DNA of 64,000 nucleotides from Suillus spraguei (lineage: Eukaryota > Basidiomycota > Agaricomycetes > Boletales > Suillaceae), in contig JABCPU010000198.1 of the NCBI GenBank assembly GCA_016800925.1, positions 1 to 64,000 of the forward strand, given 5' to 3'. Below the pieces are notes generated by a model. It made no database searches and was not told the origin of the DNA. It saw only the letters and a program-made list of their open reading frames with translations. Shown here piece by piece: positions 12,707 to 23,800 of the stretch. A program made the translations under genes and the position numbers. Position 1 is the first letter of the stretch, and every line of letters starts with the position of its first letter.

Positions 12707-14175
12707 ATGTCTTTCCCCACTGCCTACATTACACCCGTCATCGCTACCACCAATGACTCCGACTCTGAAACCGAACGATACGGAACCCTTACCGCTGAGA
12801 TCGACAACTCCTCCTACATCGAAGCCGCCATTCTCTGCGAGGGACATGCCCTCGAGATCGAAAGAATCCTTACTGAAAGAGGCGCCTTCCCTGCACTCCT
12901 CATCGTCAACATCATTCGCATCGCAGCCCTCATTGAAGCCACTGCCAAAGAAACAACAGAAATTACTCTCCGTCACCGCTTCCTTCATCTTCAAAAACGC
13001 ATTCGTGCTTACGCTATGTTGCTTCTTCCCGATTCCTTTAAGAATGATGTTGAAGAAGCTATTCATATCATTGCCGAACGTCGAGCAGGTGTTGCTCGAC
13101 CTCCCTCTCCGCAGGAAGATGCGCCACTTCCTATCCCAGCACCCTCTTCTTCATGCGCTTATACTAGTCTTGATGCCTTTACTGGCTTATACACTGCTGT
13201 CCAAGAGATCGGACAACTTACAAACCAAGTCGTTGAAACCATCCAACAGTCCGTCAATGAAACAAGAGCAGCCCGAAACTTAGTGGAAGAAGCCATTACT
13301 GATCTACAACAAACGCAAAGTGATCTTGCTTCTCCGCGAACCCCATCCCCGATTCAACGACCAACTTCACCACCTCCTATTACAGTTACCCATGAACACC
13401 CAGCATGGCTATATGAACCATGCACGGAGGAGCAGTATGCGGCCGCTAAATCGTTAGGGATTTCTGCCACTGAGTTGGTAACCCTCGGCCCTCGACTTCG
13501 CGACCTTCATATTCATCCTCCTATGGCTATTCCACCATCATTCGGTCCTATGGATCCTGTTTCACCGGTCTTAGTAAAAGACTTCGGCATCACTTCCCCC
13601 TCTTCATCCACCGAACTCCTTGCGACTGCCGAACGAACAGTGACCCCAGATCTCCCCACATCGGCATACACGTTATCCATCGCCCAACAAGCGCAGCTTA
13701 AGCGACAGAACACCCTTGCCTTAAAACGTATGACAAAGAAGAAGGGAAAGAAGCGCGCTAGATCCACCAGTCCCACGCCCATCATTTCCCCGTCTCCTCT
13801 ACGCAAAGTTTCTTCCAACCCTGACGAGAACATGAAGTGCCGGATCTGTGGATTACTAGGACATCGCCAAAAGAACTGCGCGGAGTATCAGTGCAAGGTT
13901 TGCAGATATTGGTCGCCCACTCATTTATCTCTCTATTGTCCTGACCGAGTTGGGTCTCCACCCTTCAAGTTAACTTGGAAGATGAAGGATTTTACGACGC
14001 ACTCCGTGCTTGGGAAAAGCAGCTTGACGATGAACGCATTCGTGCAGAGAAGAGGAGAGACTCTAAGCGTCGCGCTGGTCTAGAAGAAGCGAAGTATATG
14101 ATGGATGGATCATTTGCTGATGAAGACTACGAGTTTAGTGATGACCCCGTCTACTATGCGAATCAAGATGTGTAA
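12707..14175 (+). pseudogene. ORF3 of copy A (one frameshift near the 3' end)
   Basis: Extra sense ORF after pol. Open from ATG 12,707 to about 13,980, where a run of three A in copy B is only two A, moving the frame; the original ending (DDPVYYANQDV) is read in another frame to 14,175. Zinc knuckle CRICGLLGHRQKNC and CX2CX6HX4C are near 13,836-13,940. A basic stretch, MTKKKGKKRARS, lies just before. The function is unknown; see the copy C version. Confidence 0.8.
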
Positions 14176-14207
14176 AGCCGGTGACTTTACGTGTAAAAAG
14201 GGGGTAA

Positions 14208-14683
14208 TGTTACAATCGTACGTGCCCCTATTCATTTTCTTATCTCATTTACTGTGTATATTACATAACATGACTTAGACTCATATGCTCAACGCATCTG
14301 TACTATAGTTGCCTTCCTTCTTTGGATACGCACTTACGTTCTCACACTTCTCTTGGTCTGTGCGCACATATTGGCCTATTTAAGCACAGTGTACTTGTAG
14401 TAGATTCCCTACTTTAATCTTACTGGGTTTTACCTGGAATCTCCTTCGCTTAGGTCTCCAACCTAAGTCGTCTTGAATCGTCTCTAAGTCTAAGCACTCC
14501 TTAGCCTTAGTCTCTATTCTCGCGGATACCTCTTAGACTTGTCTTAGAGGCTGAACCCTTGATCGTACTCGGAACACGTTCCTTGTACTTTCACCTTGTT
14601 CTCTTTTGAACATTGTAGGAACTTCCCAGCAGACCGTCTGTGTCTTTTCACTGTCGCTGGTGACGCCACCCCAGTTCGTAACA
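14208..14683 (+). repeat. 3' LTR of copy A
   Basis: 476 bp, TGTTAC...GTAACA, preceded by the polypurine tract AAAAAGGGGG. It keeps the TATA-like box (ctatttaag) and the actttaatctt motif. Confidence 0.95.
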
Positions 14684-14689
14684 CATTGA

Positions 14690-15907
14690 CCTCGATGCTT
14701 TTGATGCTACAGCTGGTCCTAAATCTAGTCAGCAGGCCTTCATTATTGTGAACAACCCATATGCAGCCGCAAAGTTTTTTTCATTTTATCATTGACGCCA
14801 TTTTGGAGGAGCTATTCAGCATTTGAGTAGGCAAGAAGAATCACATAACACGTCATGAGGGAATATTTGGGAAAGTTGAAAGCTACATTGGCACTGTGGA
14901 AGCTCAAGGTAGAGGGACACTTCACTTGCACATGATTATTTGGCTTCAAGGCACTCCAACTGCGGATGAAATGAAACAAAAACTTCAATGCCTGCAATTC
15001 CAGTCCCGTGTCGCAAACTACATTGCATCAAACATTCGAGGACATCACCTGGATCTCTCTAGTAAGACTCTTTCTACAATTCCACGTGAGAGATGCGTTT
15101 CTTACTCGCGTCCATTCGACCCTCAAAAAATCCATACCACTGCCAAACAGCAGCAAGCAATTGAATGTCAGCTAGTTCGAGCGGTGCAGATCCATAAATG
15201 CGGGTGTGGTTGTCTCAAGGTACAAAAAGGACATCTATTGTGCAAGCGCAGAGCTCCTTTTGCCTTAGCAGACAATGCATGGGTGAATGCGGATGGAGAG
15301 TGGGGACCCAAATGCACCTATGCCTTTATGAATAATTGGAATCCAAGTATTCTCCTGGCTACTAGGTCTAATCACGATGTTAAGCTGATCACCAACAGCA
15401 CGGAGACCAAACATATCAGCTGGTACATCTCTTCCTATGCTGTCAAACGTCAACAACATTCGTCAAATGTGTCTGCTCTTCTCGCCAAAACTCTGGTGTA
15501 TCACCAGCACACTGAAAGCCACAATCAGGACCTTAACCAACTGAACAAGCGTCTTCTCCAACAATGTGCGAATTCCCTTAGTTGGGAACAAGAGTACAGT
15601 GCTCCTGAAGTGATTTCTTACTTGATGAAGTGGGAAGATCGCTACATTTCGCATCACTTTGAAACCATTCACTGGTCTTCAGTAGTTGCTTTATTAAAGA
15701 GAACATTTCCAGTGCTCGCACAGAAAAAGTAAGGCTTGATCATGCTCACATGAGCATACATTATAACTGAACAAATCATGTAGGCATGGCATAGAACTAA
15801 CTTCCGAAGGTTGTCCTGTCACAAATGTCGACGACAACCACAATGAGGTATGAAAATTGCATATTCTGAATGTAAGCTTCATATCGTGTTTAGGTAGAGT
15901 ATGCTGT
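14690..15907 (+). pseudogene. Helitron RepHel, Rep (HUH endonuclease) part
   Basis: Rolling-circle replication initiator part of a Helitron transposase. The N terminus is cut off by copy A. Visible: NPYAAAKFFHF near 14,750, the HUH motif LHLHMIIWL near 14,920, and the two-tyrosine motif YISSYAVKRQ near 15,425, all diagnostic of Helitron Rep. The reading continues through two short introns (15,729-15,783 and 15,848-15,897) into the helicase part after removal of the repeat at 15,908-16,812. Lesions are an extra T in the T7 run at 14,775-14,781 and TGA at 14,824-14,826. Confidence 0.85.
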
Positions 15908-16812
15908 TGTAAAGATACAATCTAGCCTGGGCTGTAGATAAACCACAGCCTAAGCTAGTATGCGAGTCTTGTGCTCTACCTAGTCTGCTTCACTTGCAAA
16001 GGCAAGAATGTTTGACCCTAAAGGGAATGCTAAGTTAGTATAGTTCGATATTGCCTAACCTGTGGTGCAAGAATGCCGTCGGAGGTAGCGAGATGCTAGC
16101 GGTAATACTCTGGTCTGTGGGAAACTTGCAGTAAAACTAGCGGTAAGCATGGGAATGCGGTAGACAAGCGGTAGCGTGAATGGTAAAACTGCAGTAGTAC
16201 GAGCGGTAAAACTGCGGTAAGCGTGGGAACTTCTGCGGTAAAACAAGTGGTAGTGTAGCGATGAAGCGTGAGAAAGCGCTAGCGCTAGCAGTGAAGCGCG
16301 GGAAAGCGGTAATGAGCGGTGGTGCGTGCAGCAGTAAAGCAATTCTTAGAGACAGTAACTTCGGTAAAGGACTTTATTTTGTAGTGACAGTAGTGGTGAC
16401 TATTCCTAAGTACTGTGTGTACTATAGGAGGGAAGTGTGGAATGAGTAAAGGTACCTAGGAATTTTATACTAAGGAATAGCTATGGAAACGGAAGGGATA
16501 GGATAAACACGCAGCAGACATGTAATAAGACTGCACTACAGTTTACAAAACATTACGTACTGGCGAGACTGGATGGACATAGGACAGATGGTAAATCTTG
16601 CTTGAGGATGCCAAATGGGTTTGTGGAGATTGCCGAAGATCACCACTTCGCGGGAAAGTTGCCGTAGTACAGCTGCTAAGCTGCAATGAGGCTTCCGGAG
16701 TGCGGAACGATACCATTAGATAGGGGTAACACATGGTAAAGTGTCATGGCAAGGGATGGTGAAGCTGAAAGGTAAGGATAATGATAGCCATATGACACCT
16801 ATATGAAAATGT
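15908..16812 (-). mobile_element. 905-bp repeat (family R) inserted in the Helitron
   Basis: Flanked by a perfect 5-bp duplication GCTGT (15,903-15,907 and 16,813-16,817). Removing the insert and one GCTGT restores the Helitron reading frame (ESMLFQAQREF). Its first about 140 bp (TGTAAAGATACAA...) are the reverse complement of the sequence ending at 30,276, so it belongs to the same family as 28,605-30,276. It is rich in AGCGGTAA motifs and has no credible ORF. It may be a solo LTR or a non-autonomous element; the second terminus does not match the other copy well. Confidence 0.65.
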
Positions 16813-19390
16813 GCTGTTTCAAGCTCAGCGTGAGTTTGCTTGTCACACCATGCTCGAGACTTATGACGGGACTATATGTTTATGTGATCAGATACGTGAA
16901 TATGTCAACCATGGCGATGAACTCAAAAACTTCAATTATCTGGAAGTTTTCCTGAATACATATGATACTCGGTCTGATTCAGACTCTTTGCAATTTCACA
17001 AAAGTCGAGCATTCATGTCACGAATTCCCTACCATCAAGGAACAGCGCATTCAGGTCATGTGCGGGTGTTACATGTCGAAGGACACAAAACATTGCCTCA
17101 CATTCCTGGACCCTGGTTTCCTCGCTCTAACGACCGTGATACACATGCTTTACACTGTGCATCCATGCTCGCTCTTTTAAAACCTTGGAGGAACATCGCA
17201 GACCTAAAGAAAACTGATGAACCTTTTGCAGTTGCTTTCAATACCTTCATATCTCAAGTTCCGGACATGACAAAACATGTAGTGTCCAATATTCAATATT
17301 TTCATGACTGCTCAGAGAAAGCGAGAGAACGAGAAGAAGAGAGTTCATGGGTCCAATCTTCAACATTTGCTGATCTGAACATCAATGACGAGGTAACGGA
17401 CTGTGATGCTATGGAGGAAGATGACATTGAGGCGCATGATTTTGATATCATGGAAGAGGACATTTTATGCACATCAGATGGTGTCTTTTCCACCAGAGAG
17501 ATGGTTTATGCAGAAGTTGCAATGAACATTGCCGAAGAATATGGAGTATTTATTGACGAGACATGTCCCACTGTTTCCCGCCAACCTGCAAAAAATGTCG
17601 GTAGTATTGACCTTCAAAACTATGACATGTGGCAAAAACACATAGACAGAGTTGACACATGGCAACTGGAAATGAACACTGGAGTGAGCGATGTCATTGG
17701 TACCATGCAGAATGTGGAAACTATCACCAGTCTCCCAACACCAAATGAGGGAGGGAACATAACCTCCTTGGAAACACACTCTAATGCTTCATTTGACTAT
17801 CCTGATTATCTGAATGAAAATCAATGTGTGGCATTTACCATCATAGCTAATCATCTCTCAGACCACCTGGCTGGAAAAGAACCATCTCAATTGCTCATGC
17901 AACTGCACAGTGAAGGTGGTACAGGGAAAACAAAACTCATACAGGCTATCACAGACCTATCCAATCAGAATGGTTGTTCAGCTCAACTCACAAAAACAGC
18001 CTTGTCAGGAGTGGCTGCATGCCAAATTGGAGGAAGTATGCTGCATTCTTGGGCTACAATTCCCACAGGAAAAGGCTTGCCCCATTCTGATTCCTGGATT
18101 ACACATCCAACTGGAACTACAGCTGATCATCGACAAGAGAATATGTGGGGCAAATTTTTACTCATTGTCGACGAAAAAAGCATGATGACTTTGGACTTCT
18201 TATGGTTGGTATCACAAGTGGTAAGCACATTTTGAGCAACAGAAGGATTTCCAACGTCAGTAGTTACTCTTCCTTTCAGAGAACTGACAGTCCTTATCGC
18301 GGGCAATTTTCACCAATTTCCACCTGTCAGAAACATTAACCGCGCCTTGTACTCCCAATTTCCCAGGACATCTTGTTGTCAACTGGGAAAGAACATCTAT
18401 GAACAGTTTACAACTGTTGTCACCCTACAGAGACAGATGCAAATAGTTGATGCTGCTTGGAATGAGATTTTGGGACGAGCGAGGGAAGGAGAATGTACTT
18501 TGACAGATCTTGATGAAATAAGGTGTTTGATGCTTTTCAATGAAAGATGTAACAGACCTGACGTTTCCACTTCCCCTTGGAATGATGTCATCCTTATTAC
18601 TCCGCAAAACAGCATGCAAACATGGTGGAATGCATGTGCTGTCGCAAAGCATAGTGCTGAAAGCGGGTCAATGCTTTATCTATTCCCCACTGAAGACTCC
18701 ATGCATGTAATGCACCTATCGAAATCACAATGTCTTGCAGTGGCCCACTTAACTTTGAAACAAACAGAGCACCTGCCAAAAATCCTTCACCTCATAAGAG
18801 GAATGCACATTATGGTGACACGCAATATAGCAGTATGCGCTAACCTTTCGAATGGTTTCAGAGGACGTGTGGTCGACATTGTATTGGACTCCAGAGAGCC
18901 TGCACTCAGCTGTGAAGCAGTAGCGACAGGTACGACTTGTTTGCACTATCCTCCTGCGATGATTATCCTTCAACTCAACTTCTGTGACATGCCAGTGCTG
19001 CCTGGTTTACAAGCCGGACAGATGCCAATGATGCCTGTCAAATATAAGTTCAGTATCAGAGCAAATCCTACAATGCGGATAACACAAAGACAGTTCCCAC
19101 TCATACTGGCATATGCATTCACAGACTTCAAGTCTCAAGGCCAGATGATATATCATGTTTTGGTTGACATCGGGAAGACTAGTTCATTTTCCTTATCACC
19201 ATTCAACGTGTATGTCACTTTGTCTCAAGGTCGGAGCAGAGAAACAATCTGCTTGTTGAGAAACTTTGAAGATGGATTGTTTACACGGCATCCTTTGGAA
19301 AGTCTCCATGTTGAGGATAAAAGGATAAAAGAGCTCACTCGACAAACAGAAGAAAACTACAACAAGGGTGTTTACGGTCCACGGAAATAA
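16813..19390 (+). pseudogene. Helitron RepHel, Pif1-type helicase part
   Basis: SF1B helicase domain of the Helitron. Motifs in order: Walker A GEGGTGKTKLIQ-like (SEGGTGKTKLI) near 17,915; LTKTALSGVAA; Walker B LLIVDEKSMM near 18,160; LIAGNFHQFPPV near 18,295; LSNGFRGRVVD near 18,845; and C-terminal YAFTDFKSQGQ with YVTLSQGRSRE up to the stop at 19,390. A single TGA at 18,233-18,235 interrupts an otherwise continuous frame (VVSTF-stop-ATEGF), so the gene is nearly intact over this stretch. Copy C is inserted just after the stop codon. Confidence 0.88.
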
Positions 19391-19398
19391 AGGCCTGG

Positions 19399-19874
19399 TG
19401 TTACAGTCGTATGTGCCCCTATTCATTTTCCCTTTGTTTCCTTACTTGTATATCATGTCACATGACTCTGACTCATATGCTCAACGCATTTGTACAACAC
19501 ATGCCTTCCCTATTAGGATACACAGTTACATTCTCACGGTTACTTGGTCTGTGCGCACATATTGGCCTATTTAAGCACAGTGTACTTGTAGTAGATTCCT
19601 TACTTTAATCTTACTGGGTTTTACCTGGAATCTCCTTCGCTTAGGTCTCCAACCTAAGTCGTCTTGAATCGTCTCTAAGTCTAAGCACTCCTTAGCCTTA
19701 GTCTCTATTCTCGCGGATACCTCTTAGACTTGTCTTTGAGGCTGAACCCTTGATCGTACTCGGAACGCATTCCTTGTACTTTCACCTTGTCCTCTTCTGG
19801 ACATTGTAAGAACTTCCCAGCAGACCGCCTGTGTCTTTTCACTGTCGCTGGTGACGCCACCCCAGTTCGTAACA
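19399..19874 (+). repeat. 5' LTR of copy C
   Basis: 476 bp, TGTTAC...GTAACA. It contains a TATA-like box at 19,568-19,574 and the motif actttaatctt at 19,602-19,612, which is complementary to the primer-binding position just outside the LTR. Confidence 0.97.
19568..19612 (+). promoter_or_regulatory. LTR promoter: TATA-like box and inferred transcript start
   Basis: The TATA-like TATTTAA starts at 19,568. The 11-nt actttaatctt begins 34 nt downstream, a normal spacing for an RNA polymerase II start. In Tf1-type self-priming elements the 5' end of the mRNA is exactly what pairs with the primer-binding site, and this fits. The start site itself is inferred. Confidence 0.5.
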
Positions 19875-19875
19875 A

Positions 19876-19886
19876 AAGATTAAAGT
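19876..19886 (+). other. Self-priming-type primer-binding site of copy C
   Basis: aagattaaagt, the exact complement of 19,602-19,612, one base after the LTR end. No tRNA-type TGG primer site is present. Confidence 0.6.
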
Positions 19887-20057
19887 CTACCTGATCGTCG
19901 ACTATCCAGTCTTCGACCCCGAACTCAGAACTAGCGTACGCGTATGCTGAGCAGATCGTCAAGAGGAAGCCCCCTGACAGAAGACAAGCCCTAACGGACA
20001 GCAAGACAGCGCGTGTAGGCATTGAGAAAGTATAACTCATCAGATGAATCAGCAAGC

Positions 20058-20825
20058 ATGGCGACCAAAGAATTCAAATACAAGATCGGCCAGCCAAAAG
20101 CCTTTGATGGAGATCGCGACAACTCTCACGAGTTTATCCAGTCATGCAATTTGCACTTTGATATCAACGAAAAGCTTTACACCACCGACAAACAGAAGAT
20201 CATTTTCATAACATCCTTCATGACTGAAAAGAATGCCAAATCCTGGAAAGAGCAATTCCTTGACCATGCTCAATCAACCGACACCTCTGGACAAAAAGTT
20301 GGTTATGGGACTATGGTGGATTTTATGAAAAGTTTCAAAGAAGCCTTCGAACCAGTGGATACCAAAGGAACCGCACTCACGAAACTCAGGGATCTCAAAC
20401 AAGGAACCGGAGATCTTCACACTTACATCGCTGATTTCAAGGCACTTGCAGCCAAGGCTCATATCACCGATAATGCAAAAAAGATCCAATTTTTCCAAGA
20501 TGGCCTGAGCTGGGGTATCCTTACCAAGCTTTTCGCACTAGGAGATGTCTCTGAAGTATTTCAAGACGTTGTGCTGCAATGTGTCTCTATTGACAACTCC
20601 TATCATCGCCTTCAAGCCATGAGAATGTGTCATGCTCCACAAAAGAAGAAGAACTATGGAAATGCACGGTACACCCTGAATCGTGACTCCAACGCAATGA
20701 TCGTAGATCGAATCTCCGACACGGAGAAATCCGAAAGTATGAAGAAGGGACAATGCTTCGGATGCAAGAAGACAGGACACCGCATTCATAATTGTCCTGA
20801 TAGAAAGAAGAAGACCCCGCTCTGA
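20058..20825 (+). CDS. gag: gag of copy C (C-terminally shortened)
   Basis: 255-aa Gag from ATG 20,058: capsid-like region, then zinc knuckle CFGCKKTGHRIHNC near 20,755-20,796. It ends at TGA 20,823-20,825, where copy A has CGA (a C-to-T change in a CpG). The acidic tail reaching the gag/pol junction at about 20,894 is lost. I start at MATKEF because copies A and B begin at the same place (MS.TKE). Gag may still fold, but the shortened frame no longer runs into the frameshift site. Confidence 0.85.
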   Translation: MATKEFKYKIGQPKAFDGDRDNSHEFIQSCNLHFDINEKLYTTDKQKIIFITSFMTEKNAKSWKEQFLDHAQSTDTSGQKVGYGTMVDFMKSFKEAFEPVDTKGTALTKLRDLKQGTGDLHTYIADFKALAAKAHITDNAKKIQFFQDGLSWGILTKLFALGDVSEVFQDVVLQCVSIDNSYHRLQAMRMCHAPQKKKNYGNARYTLNRDSNAMIVDRISDTEKSESMKKGQCFGCKKTGHRIHNCPDRKKKTPL

Positions 20826-20890
20826 CAAACCGAAGTCAAAGAAGAAGGGGAAGATGATGAAGAAACTGTGAGGCGAATTGTCGCAGATTT

Positions 20891-23800
20891 TTGACTTGGA
20901 GAAACAAAGACTCAATGTATGTTTCTCCCAATGTATTACTAAGACTTGTACGTTCTGTAGGTGAAAGAAAAGAACTTCGTGTCCCTATCACCCTTCACTC
21001 GCGTACTCGCTTAAAATCCGTCGAAACCACCGCTGTTATTGACTCAGGCGCAGCCGGAACATTCATCTCCGAAGAGTTTGTGAAACTCCATCAAATCACA
21101 CGACGAAAACTCAAAACACTGTTTCGAGTTACTACGGCAGATGGAACTCTTATCAAAGGAGGACTGATCACGCACTACTGTCTCCTGGTGGTCAAAATTG
21201 ATGAACGAACCATGTATGGAAAATTCAATATTACCAAACTAGGAAGAAGAGATCAAATCCTTCTGGGAATTCCATGGTTACGCGCAATGAACCCAAGTAT
21301 AGATTGGGCTGCTGAAACACTTGTCCTCCCCCGAACGGCGAAATCAGATGAAATCGAAATCGATATAGATATGGATAGGAAGAAGAATGGATTGCCCCAA
21401 CTGTTCAATCATTATTCCAGGTGGCAACATTCCCGACTTCCAAAATCCTTTGTCGCCCCTCTTACTCTTCGAAATCCTGAACCAGAAGTACAAATGCCAT
21501 GTACTACAGAACCTGCTCCCCGTGTACAATTACCACGAGCAGTATCACCTATTCCCCGCGCAGAAAAACGCAAGAATGAATCTGAACCAGAACATCGAGT
21601 CGGACAAGAACCTGTCGAGCAACGACCGATAGATGGACAGAAGCATGGGAAAAGAAAAGCAGAAGAAGAAATCCCTGGACGAGATACCAACATACCAAAA
21701 TTGTCCAAGTTCTACGTTCCCCCGAAAACCCTTTCAGCTTTGACTGAAGAGATTCCCGATGGAGAAGAACCCATGCCCTCGTTGATCCCAACAGAGGACG
21801 ATGACCAATTCAATACCATGCAAGACGTTTGGAATGCACCAGAAATCCGTGAAATTTTCTCTTATGAACTAGGGGATGGAGAATTTCTTGTGGAATACAA
21901 TACTAATGGAGTTAGCATGAGAATCATAGAAGAAGTATCCATGGACACGCCCCTCACACATGATGAAACCTCCCAATTCGAACAACTTCACAACTATTCC
22001 ACAATTTCCCTCCCACCTCCGAAATACAGTAACAAAGCTCAGGAATTCGCCACGGATGAGAAAGAAAAGAAAAAGAAATCTTTCAAAGAATTGGTCCCAG
22101 ACTATTTGCACGACTTTGCAGACATCTTTGCTAAAGACGGACTGAACAAACTACCTCCCGAACGCCCTGGTATTGATCATCGGATCGATACTAAACCCGG
22201 TTTTATTCCCCGCACGTCTAAGGTTTACCCGCTTTCGGAAAAAGAACGCGCTGCTGTCAAAACGTTTATCGACGAAAACGTTGCGAAAGGTTTCATCTCA
22301 GAATCGAAGTCACCCCAAGCTAGCGGCTTCTTCTTTGTGGGAAAGAAGAGTGGAGAATTGCGTCCCTGTCAAGATTATCGCTACATCAATGATTGGACAG
22401 TCAAGAACGCCTATCCGCTCCCACTCCCTATCTCCCTTGTCGCACGCCTCCATAACGCACAGTTCTTTACGAAAATGGATATCTGGTCCGGCTATAACAA
22501 TATTCGCATCCATCCTGATGATAGGTGGAAAGCTGCTTTTACTACGGAATTCGGCCTCTTTGAACCGAACGTCATGTTCTTTGGCCTCTGCAATTCCCCA
22601 GCAACTTTTCAAGCATACATGAATCGCACTTTCCAACAGGAAATCAACAAAGGATGGATGGTTATCTACATGGACGATATCTTGATTTTCTCTACAACAA
22701 TGGCAGAACACCGCGAACGGACAAGACGAGTTTTGATGAAGATACGAAAAGAACATCTGTTCCTAAAACCGGAGAAATGCACCTTCGATGCAGAAGAAGT
22801 GGAATACCTCGGAATGATAATCCGCCCCGGACAAGTTGCTATGGATACCGCCAAAACCAAGGGAATCTCTGAATGGCCAATCCCGAAATCTGTAAAAGAT
22901 GTTCAGTCATTCCTCAGCTTTTGCAACTTCTACCGCACGTTCATTTCCCACTATTCTGACATCGCCCGACCCCTTATCGATTTGACAAAGAAAGATAAGG
23001 CCTTTGACTGGTCAACCGAATGCATGGACACCTTCGAAGAACTAAAACGACGCTTTACATCACAACCAGTACTCCGTAACCCTGATCCATCCCGACAATT
23101 TGCTATTGCCACCGACGCTTCGCTCGTAGCAACTGGTGGAGTTCTCCTGCAGACTGATGAGAATGGTGTTTATCACCCATGTGCATATCTCTCACAGTCT
23201 TTGAATCCCACGGAACGCAATTATCAGATCTTTGATCGGGAACTCCTTGCCATAATCAGGGCATTGAACGAATGGCGTCATTATCTCGAAGGAAACCCAC
23301 ACCCCGTCCTGGTATTCACTGACCACAAGAATCTTCTATACTTCAGAAGTGCACAGAAGCTTACCCGTTGCCAAGCACGTTGGCAATTGATTTTGTCTAT
23401 TTACGACATTGAACTGCATCACGTTGCAGGTACTAAATTAGCAGTACCTGATGCACTATCTCGTCGGCCTGACTATGATTCCGGTAAAGACGATAACGAA
23501 GACCAGACTCTCCTCCCTGACGCTCTATTTGTTCGTCTTATTGACACCGACTTGAAGGATGTGTTGTCATCCTCTGACCCCCTCGACGACCCTGTCTTCA
23601 AGATGGCGTCTGATGCCCTTGATGGCGTGTGCCTTCCCCCTATGAAATCAGCACTCTCCGACTGGAAGATTGAGGAGAACGTCCTCTATTTTAAGAATCG
23701 CGCCTATATTCCACCGGCGCATCGCCCCAATATCTTGAAAAGGTATCATGATCATCCTACTGCGGGACACCCTGGTAGATTCAAAACTGAAGAACTCGTG

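Larger units (their letters stand above)
1..14683 (+). mobile_element. Ty3/gypsy chromovirus copy A, split by copy B
   Basis: Base 1 is the first base of the internal region: the sequence after the 5' LTR of copy C (from 19,875) starts with the same aaaagattaaag. The 5' LTR of copy A should therefore lie just outside the window. Internal parts are 1-2074 and 9590-14,207; the 3' LTR is 14,208-14,683. Copy B lies between the two parts, flanked by GATCA at 2070-2074 and 9590-9594, and removing B rejoins pol. Order is gag, pol, ORF3. Gag, pol and ORF3 all carry single-base frameshifts, so this copy is probably not autonomous. It is inserted in a Helitron gene; the bases after the LTR, CATTG, are the predicted target duplication. 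Confidence 0.95.

Noticed and set aside
18221..18279. A 59-bp intron (GTAAGC...TTTCAG) in the Helitron helicase
   Set aside because: Using it shifts the frame out of the following GNFHQFPPV motif. Reading straight through keeps the frame with a single TGA, so a nonsense change is the better explanation.
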